A DNA stretch of 62,671 nt from JAFIEN01 sp051859505 (GTDB lineage Bacteria; Pseudomonadota; Alphaproteobacteria; Rhodobacterales; Rhodobacteraceae), in assembly GCA_051859505.1 (NCBI GenBank), contig JBHYFN010000023.1, positions 1-62,671 on the forward strand. The letters run 5' to 3'. A program made the translations under genes and the position numbers. Positions 24,062 to 32,574 of this stretch are shown piece after piece. The notes below the pieces were generated by a model. It was not told the origin of the DNA, did not search any database, and was given only the letters and a program-made list of their open reading frames with translations. The number at the start of each line of letters is the position of its first letter. Positions within the stretch are counted from its first letter, which is position 1.

Positions 24062-25920
24062 GCGGCGAGACCGAGACCGAACGCCACGACGTGCGCGAGG
24101 ATGGCCGCCGCCCGCCGCGCGCCGTGGTGGGATCGCACCGCGTGCAGGAAGAGATCTTCGGCCGCGTCTTCGACAAGCGGATCCTGGCGCGCATCTGGGT
24201 CTTCGTCGATCCCTACAAGCGGCAATTCTACATCTCGGTCGCCGCCGTCCTGATCTTCACGCTCAGCCAACTCGCCATCCCGATGATCATCCGCACCGCC
24301 ATCGACGACGGCCTTCTGGCCGAAGACGGGCGGCAGGCGCTGGCCTGGTCCATCGCGGCCTTTGCGGTGGTGATCGTGATCAACTTCGCCGCCAGCTGGA
24401 CGCAGGAACGCACGGTGGGCCGGGTCGCGGAGAACGTGCTCTTCGACATCCGCGAGGCGATGTTCGCCCATCTCCAGCGCGTCAGCCAAAGCTTCATGGA
24501 CAAGACCGAGGTCGGCCGCCTCATGTCGCGGCTGCAGGGCGATGTGAACTCGATGCAGGAGTTTCTGGAGACCTCGGTGATCTCGGTCGGCGATCTGGTG
24601 CTGCTGTTCGGGATCGTGGCCTGCATGCTCTGGCTTGACTGGCAGCTGGGGCTGCTGACGCTCTCGATCCTGCCGGTGCTGTTCATCGTGCGGCTGATCT
24701 GGCTGCCCCGCGCCCGCGCCGTCTTCATCGCCGCGCATGAGGCGAATTCGGTGACGGCCGGCGCCTTGGCCGAGGCGATCCACGGCGTGCGCACGGTGCA
24801 GGGAATGACGCGGCAGACGGTCAACCTGCAGCTTTTCGGCGACAAGGCGCAGACCAACCTGCGCGCGCAGCTTCGCTCGGCGAAATATGCGCAAGTGCTG
24901 GTGCCGATCGTCGACGGGCTGACCGGCATCGCCATGGCCGTGGTCGTCGTGGTGGGTGGCGGCATGGTGCTGGACCGGCAGCTGGACGTGGGCGTCATGG
25001 TCGCCTTCCTGTTCTTCATCCAGCGGTTTTTCGATCCGATCCGGTCGCTGACGATGCAATATTCGGTGATGCAGCGCGCCATGGCCTCGGGCCAGCGGCT
25101 GACCGAGGTGCTGGACGTGCCGCTGTTCGTGACCGACGCGGCGGATGCGGTCGAGCTGCCGGAGGATGCGCCCGGCTCGGTCGAGTTCCGCGACGTGCAT
25201 TTCGCCTATGTGCCCGACCAGCCGATCCTGAAGGGCATCAGCTTCAGCGTCGCGCCCGGTGAAACCGTGGCCCTCGTCGGCCCCACGGGTTCGGGCAAAT
25301 CCTCGATCATGTCGCTGATCCACCGCTTTTATGACGTCGACGGCGGCGCGGTGCTGGTCGGCGGGCATGACGTGCGGCAGGTGACGCAGGCCTCGCTTGG
25401 CCAACAGATCGCGATGGTCCTGCAGGAACCCTTCCTCTTCACCGGCACGGTGATGGAGAACATCCGCTACAACAAGAAGTCCGCCACCGACGACGAGGTG
25501 AAACAGGCCGCCCGCACCGTCGGCGCGCATGAGCTGATCGAGCGGCTGCCGCTGGGCTATGACACGATCCTGACCGAGCGCGGCGCGAACCTCTCGATGG
25601 GCCAGCGGCAGCTGATCAGTTTCGCCCGCGCGCTGGTGGCGGATGCCAGGATCCTCGTGCTGGACGAGGCGACCTCGAGCATCGACAGCTATACCGAACA
25701 GCAGATCCAGAAGGCGCTGGTCAAGCTGCTGGAAGGGCGGACCGGGCTGGTGATCGCGCATCGGCTGGCCACGATCCGGGGGGCCGACCGGATCATGGTG
25801 CTGAACCAGGGCGAGCTGATCGAAAGCGGCACGCATGACGAACTGGTGGCCCAGGGCGGCCGCTATGCGCAGCTTTACAAGGCGAGCCACGCCTCGTTCG
25901 ACGATCTCGAACCCGAATAG
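24058..25920 (+). CDS. ABC exporter half-transporter, catalytic subunit
   Basis: This 620-aa partner of the upstream exporter has the same layout of six membrane helices plus ATP-binding domain, preceded by about 55 polar residues. Walker A is GPTGSGKSS and Walker B is intact (ILVLDEATSSID). The signature is altered to LSMGQRQLISFARAL. The canonical ATP site therefore combines this Walker A/B with the upstream subunit's LSGGQ. The degenerate site combines the upstream FDD with this LSMGQ. That is the pattern known for asymmetric heterodimeric exporters. It is translationally coupled to its partner. Confidence 0.93.
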   Translation: MSGETETERHDVREDGRRPPRAVVGSHRVQEEIFGRVFDKRILARIWVFVDPYKRQFYISVAAVLIFTLSQLAIPMIIRTAIDDGLLAEDGRQALAWSIAAFAVVIVINFAASWTQERTVGRVAENVLFDIREAMFAHLQRVSQSFMDKTEVGRLMSRLQGDVNSMQEFLETSVISVGDLVLLFGIVACMLWLDWQLGLLTLSILPVLFIVRLIWLPRARAVFIAAHEANSVTAGALAEAIHGVRTVQGMTRQTVNLQLFGDKAQTNLRAQLRSAKYAQVLVPIVDGLTGIAMAVVVVVGGGMVLDRQLDVGVMVAFLFFIQRFFDPIRSLTMQYSVMQRAMASGQRLTEVLDVPLFVTDAADAVELPEDAPGSVEFRDVHFAYVPDQPILKGISFSVAPGETVALVGPTGSGKSSIMSLIHRFYDVDGGAVLVGGHDVRQVTQASLGQQIAMVLQEPFLFTGTVMENIRYNKKSATDDEVKQAARTVGAHELIERLPLGYDTILTERGANLSMGQRQLISFARALVADARILVLDEATSSIDSYTEQQIQKALVKLLEGRTGLVIAHRLATIRGADRIMVLNQGELIESGTHDELVAQGGRYAQLYKASHASFDDLEPE

Positions 25921-25929
25921 GGCATACGG

Positions 25930-26928
25930 TCAGGGCAGCAGCGGATCCAGGAACCGGCCCGGAAGCCAGCCGGTCGTGTCGCTGTTGTAGTCGATGACAA
26001 GGCACCAGACCGGATCGAGGATCGCGCGCCGGGCCTGCAGATCGCCCATGTCGAAGGCGATGTTGTCAACCTCGGGCGTGCAGTCCATCGCCCAGATATC
26101 CGACCCCTCCGCCAGCAGCATCCCGCCCTCGGCCGCATCCCGCGACGGCGCGCTGCGCAGGCGGATGGCGATCCCGCCCTGCAGGTTGCGCAGGCCGTAG
26201 GGCGTGGCATAGATGCCCATCCCGGGCAGATCGCCCTCCATCCCGTCAAAGACGATGAAATCGTCATAGCCCTCCGCGCCGAACTGCGCCGGATCAAAAT
26301 CGTTGCCATCCAGCATCGGCAGGGCCGGCCCGATCTTGAGCTGCACCCCCTCCCATACATTCGGCATCGCCAGCTGCCCCATCAGCGCCTCGCGGCCCTC
26401 GTAGGGCGGCTCGAGGCATTGCATGAAATCGCAGCGGTGCGGGGCATGTTCGACCACCACCTCGGCATCGGTCGAGACGGTGTCGAGGTTCATCACCCGG
26501 ACCTGATGGATGATGCTGTCGGAACTGCGGTCGATGACGATGGCGCGCTCGGTCCAGTCCGCCTGCGAGCGGAACAGGATCACGGCGCGGTTGTCCTCAA
26601 GCCGGATGGCATGAGGTTCCCACAACAGGTGCAGGGTATTGCCGGTGATCTCATGCTGGGTGTCCCAGACCTGTTGGCACAGATCGCGGGTAAAGACGGG
26701 CGGGCATTCCCCCAGCGCCCGTGCCCGCGTCATGTCACCGCCCGGAGGGCCGTAGAAGGCGATCATCGGCACGCCGTGATCCTGCCCCGCCTGGTGCCGG
26801 ATATTGACCTCGAACCCCCAGCCAAGGTCCGAGAAATATTCCCATGTGCCTTCCCAGGTCTCCATCTGGGCCAGCGCCGCGAGGGGTGCTGCGGACAGCG
26901 CCGCAGACAAAAGCACATGCTTGAACAT
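25930..26928 (-). CDS. Secreted protein of unknown function
   Basis: I do not recognise this 332-aa protein. It has a clear signal peptide (MFKHVLLSAALSAAPLAALA, cleavage before QMETWEG) and no membrane segment after it. There are six cysteines in the mature part, including CDFMQC, compatible with periplasmic disulfides. It is rich in Trp, Asp and beta-type hydrophobic patterns and could be a beta-sheet domain protein. It ends 10 bp from the convergent ABC exporter and is transcribed alone, after a hairpin at 26951-26977. Confidence 0.8.
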   Translation of the reverse strand: MFKHVLLSAALSAAPLAALAQMETWEGTWEYFSDLGWGFEVNIRHQAGQDHGVPMIAFYGPPGGDMTRARALGECPPVFTRDLCQQVWDTQHEITGNTLHLLWEPHAIRLEDNRAVILFRSQADWTERAIVIDRSSDSIIHQVRVMNLDTVSTDAEVVVEHAPHRCDFMQCLEPPYEGREALMGQLAMPNVWEGVQLKIGPALPMLDGNDFDPAQFGAEGYDDFIVFDGMEGDLPGMGIYATPYGLRNLQGGIAIRLRSAPSRDAAEGGMLLAEGSDIWAMDCTPEVDNIAFDMGDLQARRAILDPVWCLVIDYNSDTTGWLPGRFLDPLLP

Positions 26929-26950
26929 GATCCACCTTTCAATGCTTTGC

Positions 26951-26977
26951 GCCCCGACCGGCGTTCCGGGTCGGGGC
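26951..26977. terminator. Hairpin after the sugar ABC importer operon
   Basis: GCCCCGACC pairs perfectly with GGTCGGGGC across a 9-base loop. It lies between the end of the minus-strand permease gene and the start of the next minus-strand gene. No clear U-tract follows, so it is a probable rather than certain terminator. Confidence 0.5.
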
Positions 26978-27049
26978 CTTGAATGCCTGCCGCGACGAAA
27001 GCGCAGCAGGGCAATCAGGGCAAGGCGATTCTTGCCCCCTGCCGCAGGC

Positions 27050-28600
27050 TCACACCACGCCCTGCGGCCGCAGCCGGACGAACATCTGCGCCAATACCGC
27101 CAGCGCGCCCAGCACGAGGAACGGCGCCGCCGCGCTGTAGCCGGCCCAAAGCACCACGACCAGCGCCGCCCCCATCGCCGCCAGCGACAGGACCGAGGTC
27201 AGGAACAGCGGCCGCACCACCGCCGCCAGCGTCACCAGAAGGCAGACCAGCAGCAACCCCGCCGGCAGGCCCGTGGCGGCCTGCACCCCCATCGCCTCGC
27301 CCACCGCCGTCGGGTTCATCACCCGCGCGGCCTGCGGCGGGGCGAGCGTCGTGCCCGCCGCCTGCATCGCCTGCATCGCCTTGTGTTCCTGCAGGGCCAG
27401 CGTCGCCGTCACCCAGAGGCTTGCCGGGGTCATCAGCGCAAGGAAGGCCATCGCAGACCCCAGCGCCGCAAGGAACCGCCGGATCAGCATCGGATCGCGC
27501 GACTGCCGCACGATATCGAGGGCCACCGCCAGAACGATGATGATCCCCGTCACCACCATCTGCCAGAAGGTGTTGAGCTGCGCGAGCGTCAGCCCGTTGT
27601 TGATCAGCTTGAGCAGGATCACCCCCATGAAGGTGCCCAGAACCGACCCCCGCCCGCCGAAAAGCGAGGTGCCCCCGATCACCACCGCGGCGATCGCCTC
27701 AAGCTCCCACATCAGGCCGTAGTCGGATTTCGCGTAGGGCGCCCGGCCAAGGAACAAAAGCGCGCCCAGAACGGCGCAGACCGAGGACACCATATAGACC
27801 ATGACGATATAGCGCGTCGTCGGGATGCCCGCCTGCCGCGCGCCGGTCGGGTTCGATCCGATGGCATAGACATAGCGCCCGAACCGCGTGTTCGAGGTGA
27901 TCAGCGCCAGCAGGATGAAAAAGCCGATGAAGAGCAGCGCGCTCATCTGGAAGGTGCGGAAGAAGTTGATCCAGTTGTCGTTGACGAAGGCGCCAAGGCG
28001 CTCGGCAAAGCCGGTCAGCTCGCCCGCCTGATAGGCGCTGCGCAGGGGCTCGAACGGGTTCCAGCGGCCGAATGTGTCGAACAGCGCGGGCAGTTGCGGC
28101 GTGGCCTGCGCGCCGGTGGCCAGATGCCCCGTACCGCGCCAGACCGACAGGCCGGCAAGCGTCACGATGAAGGCCGGCATCCCGAACCACGCGACAAGCC
28201 CGCCGTGGATGAACCCCACCGCCATGCCGCAGGCGATGCCGAAGGCGATGGCCATGAACGGATCGACGCCGAGGTAACTGACGACATAGCCCATCAGCGC
28301 CGCCGTCATCCCCATGACGGAGCCCACCGACAGGTCGATCCCCGCCGTCAGGATCACCAGCGTCATCCCCCCCGCCACGATGCCCAGAGCGGCGGAATTG
28401 TTCAGGATCGTCATGATGTTGGTCGGGTGAAAGAACGACCGCCCGTCGGTGACGAATTCGATGGCCACGGCCAGTACCACGATGGCGATGAAGGCCCCCG
28501 ACCATTCCGCCCGCAGGAAACGGAAGAACCCGTCCCGCAGGAACTCCAGCGGCCCGCGGCGCAGGGCGGAGGTCTCGGTCTGTGCGGACGTGTCGGTCAT
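27050..28600 (-). CDS. Ribose/fructose-type ABC importer permease with extra C-terminal membrane region
   Basis: This 516-aa inner-membrane permease belongs to the RbsC/XylH/FrcC class. Residues about 30 to 375 form the normal core, with AGIDLSVGSVMGM and the typical GGTSLFGGRGSVLGTFMGV and LIN-NGL segments. Residues about 385 to 516 add a further hydrophobic region with about four more predicted helices, making it roughly 150 residues longer than usual. The start at 28600 was chosen because upstream codons lie in a tandem repeat. It follows its binding-protein gene, and its ATPase is encoded divergently at 29764. Confidence 0.9.
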   Translation of the reverse strand: MTDTSAQTETSALRRGPLEFLRDGFFRFLRAEWSGAFIAIVVLAVAIEFVTDGRSFFHPTNIMTILNNSAALGIVAGGMTLVILTAGIDLSVGSVMGMTAALMGYVVSYLGVDPFMAIAFGIACGMAVGFIHGGLVAWFGMPAFIVTLAGLSVWRGTGHLATGAQATPQLPALFDTFGRWNPFEPLRSAYQAGELTGFAERLGAFVNDNWINFFRTFQMSALLFIGFFILLALITSNTRFGRYVYAIGSNPTGARQAGIPTTRYIVMVYMVSSVCAVLGALLFLGRAPYAKSDYGLMWELEAIAAVVIGGTSLFGGRGSVLGTFMGVILLKLINNGLTLAQLNTFWQMVVTGIIIVLAVALDIVRQSRDPMLIRRFLAALGSAMAFLALMTPASLWVTATLALQEHKAMQAMQAAGTTLAPPQAARVMNPTAVGEAMGVQAATGLPAGLLLVCLLVTLAAVVRPLFLTSVLSLAAMGAALVVVLWAGYSAAAPFLVLGALAVLAQMFVRLRPQGVV

Positions 28601-28626
28601 GGTCAACCTCGCGGAGATGCTCTCGG

Positions 28627-28679
28627 GGGCCAGATGCAAGCGGGCCAGATGCAAGCAGGCCGGCCCCGACGGGCCGGCC
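28627..28679. repeat. 15-bp tandem duplication followed by a strong hairpin
   Basis: GGGCCAGATGCAAGC occurs twice in tandem (28627-28656). It is followed by GGCCGGCCC-cgac-GGGCCGGCC (28658-28679), a perfect 9-bp stem. The hairpin lies between the binding-protein and permease genes. Such stems usually stabilise the upstream mRNA, giving excess binding protein over permease. That role is inferred. Confidence 0.65.
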
Positions 28680-28702
28680 CTGTCGTCAACTCGGTGCCGG
28701 GG

Positions 28703-29641
28703 TCACTCGATCCCGACCATCGCCTTGTAGACCTCCGAAGTGGTGGGCGTCACAAGGAAGAAGCCGGTGTCGATCCGTGCCGGAACGGGCTCGCCCCGGG
28801 CCGCAGCCGCCGCCGCCTTGATGCCCTGATAGCCCATCTGGTACAGCATCTGCGCCGTATTCGCATGGACCCAGCCCTGATCCATCGCCGCGATGGCATC
28901 CGAGGCGCCGTCAAAGCCCACCAGCTTCACATCGCCCGGACCATAGCCCAGGTTGGTCAGCGCCGCGATCGAAGCCATGGTCGCCCCGTCCCAGGCATGG
29001 ACGATCATCGTCACGTCGGCATGCTGGTTCAGCAGCGCCTCGACACCTTCCTGCGCGGTTTCCGAATTCCACTCGGTCGGCACTTCAAGGATCGTCGAAC
29101 CCGGCCGCGCCGCGGTGAAGCCCGCGATAAAGCCCTCGCGCCGGTCCTGCCCGGTCGATTGCGCCTGGCTGCCGGTGACATAGATGATCTTGTCGCCATC
29201 GGCGACCAGCGTCGCGGCAACGGCGCCCTGCACCTTGGCCACGGCAAGGTTGTCGGTCGCCACGAAGGAGGTGACATCAGCCCCGCTCACGCCGGTGTCG
29301 ATGGCGATGATCGGGATGCCCGCGGCCATCGCATCATTGACGGCGGGCGCGATGCCGGCGCTGTCGGCCGGGGCGATGCCGATGGCGTCGATCCCCTGTC
29401 CGACCATGTTCTCGAACACTTCAAGCTGGCTGGTCAGGTCGTCGGCGAAGGCGGGGCCGACCTCGATGATGGTCACGCCTTCCTCGGCCGCCGCGTCGCG
29501 CGCGCCCTGGTTGATCATCATCCAGCCGGCATTGGTGGCCGATTTCGTGATATAGCCGATGGTCAGATCCTGCGCCATCGAGGCGCCGGCCGACAGGGCC
29601 AGCGCTATGGCGGTTGCGGCCGCCAGTCCGAATTTGGTCAT
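28703..29641 (-). CDS. Sugar-binding periplasmic protein (RbsB/FrcB-like)
   Basis: This 312-aa periplasmic binding protein of the pentose/hexose class has a signal peptide (MTKFGLAAATAIALALSAGASMA) ahead of the mature start QDLTIGYITKSATNAGW. Conserved family segments include IGIAPADSAGIAPAVNDAMAAG, IDTGVSGADV and VKLVGFDGASDAI. The start at 29641 follows GGGAGG, and the seven-residue-longer form would spoil the signal. It feeds the permease at 27050-28600 and the divergent ATPase. The sugar is not determined. Confidence 0.93.
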   Translation of the reverse strand: MTKFGLAAATAIALALSAGASMAQDLTIGYITKSATNAGWMMINQGARDAAAEEGVTIIEVGPAFADDLTSQLEVFENMVGQGIDAIGIAPADSAGIAPAVNDAMAAGIPIIAIDTGVSGADVTSFVATDNLAVAKVQGAVAATLVADGDKIIYVTGSQAQSTGQDRREGFIAGFTAARPGSTILEVPTEWNSETAQEGVEALLNQHADVTMIVHAWDGATMASIAALTNLGYGPGDVKLVGFDGASDAIAAMDQGWVHANTAQMLYQMGYQGIKAAAAAARGEPVPARIDTGFFLVTPTTSEVYKAMVGIE

Positions 29642-29675
29642 TACGTTCCTCCCGTTTGACACTTTTGCCCGTTTC

Positions 29676-29695
29676 GTTGAACAATAGTTTCACAA
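29676..29695. promoter_or_regulatory. Direct repeats in the divergent sugar-importer promoter
   Basis: GTTGAACAA and GTTTCACAA, separated by two bases, form direct repeats (GTTnnACAA) in the 122-bp gap between the divergent binding-protein and ATPase genes. They are a candidate operator for the SorC-family regulator encoded at 32575-33528. This is inference only. Confidence 0.35.
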
Positions 29696-29763
29696 AGCAA
29701 CACCAAACGCCCCGTTCCTGTCAAGCGGCGGGGATCAGGGGCGCCAGAGGGGGAGGAGGGGCC

Positions 29764-30546
29764 ATGGCCGAAGGCGGCGACATCGTGCTGGAAACGCGCG
29801 GCCTGACCAAGCATTACGGCGGGGTCGAGGCGCTGACCGGGGCGGATTTCACGATCCGCAAGGGCGAACATATCGCCATCGTGGGCGACAACGGTGCCGG
29901 CAAATCCACCTTCGTGCGCAACATCACCGGGGTGGAACGGCCCACTTCAGGCACGATCCTGTTCGAAGGCGAAGAGGTGCAGTTCCGCGCCCCCCTCGAG
30001 GCGCGCAGCCACGGGATCGAGACGGTCTACCAGAACCTCGCCCTTGCCGATCACCTTGACGTGCCCGCCAACATCTTTCTGGGGCGCGAGGAATATTACT
30101 TCCGCCTTGGTCCCCTGTCGTGGATGAACAAGCGCAAGATGCGGGCCGAGGCGGCGCGGGTGCTGGAACGCACCGGCATCAAGATCCCCGACCTGACCCA
30201 ACCGCTCATGAGCATGTCGGGCGGGCAGCGCCAATGCGTGGCGATCAGCCGGGCGGCGGGCTGGAACGCGAAGCTGATCATCATGGACGAACCCACCGCA
30301 GCGCTGGGGATTCAGGAGACCACGCGGGTGGAGAACATCATCAAGGGCCTGCGCGAACAGGGGGTGCCGGTCATCCTGATCTCGCATAACCTGCGGCAGG
30401 TGTTCAAACTGGTGGACAGGATCGTCGTCTTCCGGCGCGGCCGGATCGTCGGATCGCTTGACGCGAAGACGACCGACGGCAATGCCGTCGTGTCGCTGAT
30501 CACCGGGATCGACCAGGGCGTCCACGAGGACGCAAGCTATATCTGA
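29764..30546 (+). CDS. Sugar ABC importer ATPase, single-domain (FrcA-like)
   Basis: This 260-aa ATPase has a single nucleotide-binding domain, as in FrcA-type fructose importers and unlike the double-domain RbsA. Walker A is GDNGAGKST. The signature is MSGGQRQCVAISRAA, a slight variant. Walker B is LIIMDEPTAALG. A strong GGGGGAGGAGGGG site precedes the ATG at 29764. It works with the divergently encoded permease and binding protein, and it heads the plus-strand operon that continues with a DUF4432 protein, a broken kinase and a SorC regulator. Confidence 0.93.
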   Translation: MAEGGDIVLETRGLTKHYGGVEALTGADFTIRKGEHIAIVGDNGAGKSTFVRNITGVERPTSGTILFEGEEVQFRAPLEARSHGIETVYQNLALADHLDVPANIFLGREEYYFRLGPLSWMNKRKMRAEAARVLERTGIKIPDLTQPLMSMSGGQRQCVAISRAAGWNAKLIIMDEPTAALGIQETTRVENIIKGLREQGVPVILISHNLRQVFKLVDRIVVFRRGRIVGSLDAKTTDGNAVVSLITGIDQGVHEDASYI

Positions 30547-30555
30547 GGCCTGACC

Positions 30556-31644
30556 ATGTCTGTCGTCCTTCCGCTGTTCCCCGGCGATTTCCCCACCCAC
30601 GGCACCCGCCCCCTTGCCACCTGCGGCGCGATGCGGGCCGAGGCGTTCCGCTATGCCTCGGGGGTCGAGGGTCTGCGCCTGATAACCCCCCGGGCCGAGG
30701 TTGTGATCCTGCCCTTCCAGGGCCAGCAGGTCTGGCGCGCGGCCTTTGACGGGCGCGAACTGGCGATGCGGACCATGTTCGACGAACCCGTCGCCACCGA
30801 CAGTTACCTTGCCACCTATGGCGCCTTCTTCCTGCATTGCGGCATCACCCGCATGGGCCCCCCCGCCCCCGACGACCCACATCCGCTGCATGGCGAACTG
30901 CCGCTGGCGCGGTTCGAAACGGCGGAGCTGGTCATCGACGAAGCCGCGGGCCGCATCGGCTTGCGCGGCCTTTACCGCCACCGGATCGGCTTTGGCGCGC
31001 ATTATGCGGCCCTGGCCGAGGTGTCGCTCGGGGCCGAGGCGACGATGCTCGACGTGACGATCGAGGTCGAGAATCGCCGCGGCGCGGCGGATCTGGAGCT
31101 CATGTATCTGGGCCACGCCAATTTCCGCGCCATCGACAACGCCCGCCTTGTCTATGCCGCCCGCTACACGCCCGAGGATGTGGCGGTGCGCCGCTCGATC
31201 CCGCCGCATATCGCGCCGGGGCCGGGCTATGTCGAATTCCTCGCCGATCTGGCCCGCGACCCGGCGCTGCACCATGTGCTCGACCCCGCCCTGCCCTTCG
31301 ATCCCGAAGTGGCGATCACCCTGAAGATGCTGCCCGACGAAGACGGCTGGTCCCATGCGATGCAGGTCCATCCCGATGGCCGGGCCGATCTGATGAGCTA
31401 TGACGCCAGCACCCTGCCGCTTGCGATCCGCTGGATCTGCCGCACCGCCGATCAGGCGGCGATCGGGATCGCCCTGCCCTCGACCGCCGGGGTCGAAGGC
31501 TATGGGCCGGAGAAGGCCGCCGGCCGCATCGTGACCGTGCCGCCCGGCGGGCGCTGGCGCGCGGCGATGCGGATGGGCGCGCTTGACCCGGATCAGGTCG
31601 CCGCGATGGAGGCACGGATCGAGCGCATCGCGGGGCGCGGATAG
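30556..31644 (+). CDS. DUF4432 / aldose-1-epimerase-like protein
   Basis: This 362-aa protein resembles DUF4432 proteins of the galactose-mutarotase-like fold, which bind or epimerise sugars and often sit next to sugar ABC importers. Recognisable stretches include LITPRAEVVILPFQGQQVWR near residue 45, the YGAFFLHCGITRMGPP region, HGELPLARF, and the EVENRRGAADLELMYLGHANF segment, which holds conserved polar residues. It starts 9 bp after the ATPase stop. Role in processing the imported sugar is inferred. Confidence 0.82.
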   Translation: MSVVLPLFPGDFPTHGTRPLATCGAMRAEAFRYASGVEGLRLITPRAEVVILPFQGQQVWRAAFDGRELAMRTMFDEPVATDSYLATYGAFFLHCGITRMGPPAPDDPHPLHGELPLARFETAELVIDEAAGRIGLRGLYRHRIGFGAHYAALAEVSLGAEATMLDVTIEVENRRGAADLELMYLGHANFRAIDNARLVYAARYTPEDVAVRRSIPPHIAPGPGYVEFLADLARDPALHHVLDPALPFDPEVAITLKMLPDEDGWSHAMQVHPDGRADLMSYDASTLPLAIRWICRTADQAAIGIALPSTAGVEGYGPEKAAGRIVTVPPGGRWRAAMRMGALDPDQVAAMEARIERIAGRG

Positions 31645-31646
31645 CG

Positions 31647-32563
31647 ATGCCCCGGCTGTGGTTCCTGGGCGAGGCGCTGATCGACTTCGTCCCCGCTGCG
31701 GCGGATCGCCCTTCAACGCGGCCAAGGCGGCGGCGCTGGCCGGGGGCGAAGTGGCCTTCCTCGGCGCGCTCTCGACCGATCTTTTCGGCCAGATGCTTGC
31801 GGCCGATCTTGCCGCCCACGGAATCGACACGGCACATGCCCCCCGGATCGAGGCGCCCACCACGCTGGCCTTTGTCGACATTCAGGCCGGCGAGCCGCGC
31901 TATGCCTTCTTCAACGAAGGCACCGCCACCCGCCGCGTCGCCCCCGATCCGGCCGCCTTCGCGCCCGGTCCGGGGGATGTGGTCGACATGGGCTCGATCT
32001 CGCTGATCGACCTGCCCGGCGCCGATGCCATCGCCGCCTTCGCCGAAGGCGTGGCCGGCCGCGCGCGCATCGCGCTTGACCCCAACGCCCGCCCCGGCAT
32101 GACGCCCGATCCCGATGCCTGGCGCGCCCGGATCGCGCGCATCCTGAAGGTCGCCGATATCGTCCGGCTGAGTATCGAGGATCTTGCCGTCCTCGCCCCC
32201 GGCCAGACACCCGCCGCCTTTGCCGAAAGCCAGCTTGCGAAGGGCTCGTCGGTGGTCGTCGTCACCCACGGGCCCGAGGGGGCCGAGGGCTGGACCGCCG
32301 CCGGCCATGTCCGCCTGCCGGGCCACAGGGTGAGCGTCGTCGATACCGTGGGCGCGGGCGATACGCTGATGGGGACGCTGCTTGCGCAGCTGGCCCTCGG
32401 GGGGCATAGCCTGCCGGGTGCGCTTGAACGGCTGACGGCCGAGGATCTGGGCAAGACGCTGTCCCATGCCGTGGCCGCCGCCGCGCTGAACTGCCGGGCC
32501 TCGGGCTGCTGCCCGCCCCGCTCGGATGCGGTCGCGGCCTTCCTCGCGGCACAAGCAGGTTAG
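31647..32563 (+). pseudogene. PfkB-family sugar kinase, frameshifted by internal deletion
   Basis: The start (MPRLWFLGEALIDFVP) is a typical fructokinase-like N-terminus, read from the ATG at 31647. By about 31694 the conserved continuation (RCGGSPFNAAKAAALAGG) is in another frame, which runs to the stop at 32563. The roughly 20 residues normally between these blocks are missing. The rest is complete, including DPNARPGM, the VSVVDTVGAGDTLMGTLL catalytic motif (Asp of GAGD) and AAALNCRASG. A small out-of-frame deletion near 31690-31700 therefore breaks an otherwise intact gene. Either it is a recent pseudogene or an assembly error. If intact, it would phosphorylate the imported sugar. Confidence 0.85.
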
Positions 32564-32574
32564 GAGCCACGAGT

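Noticed and set aside
26804..29659. A 951-codon plus-strand open frame
   Set aside because: It is antisense to the permease and binding-protein genes, both of which have unambiguous motifs.
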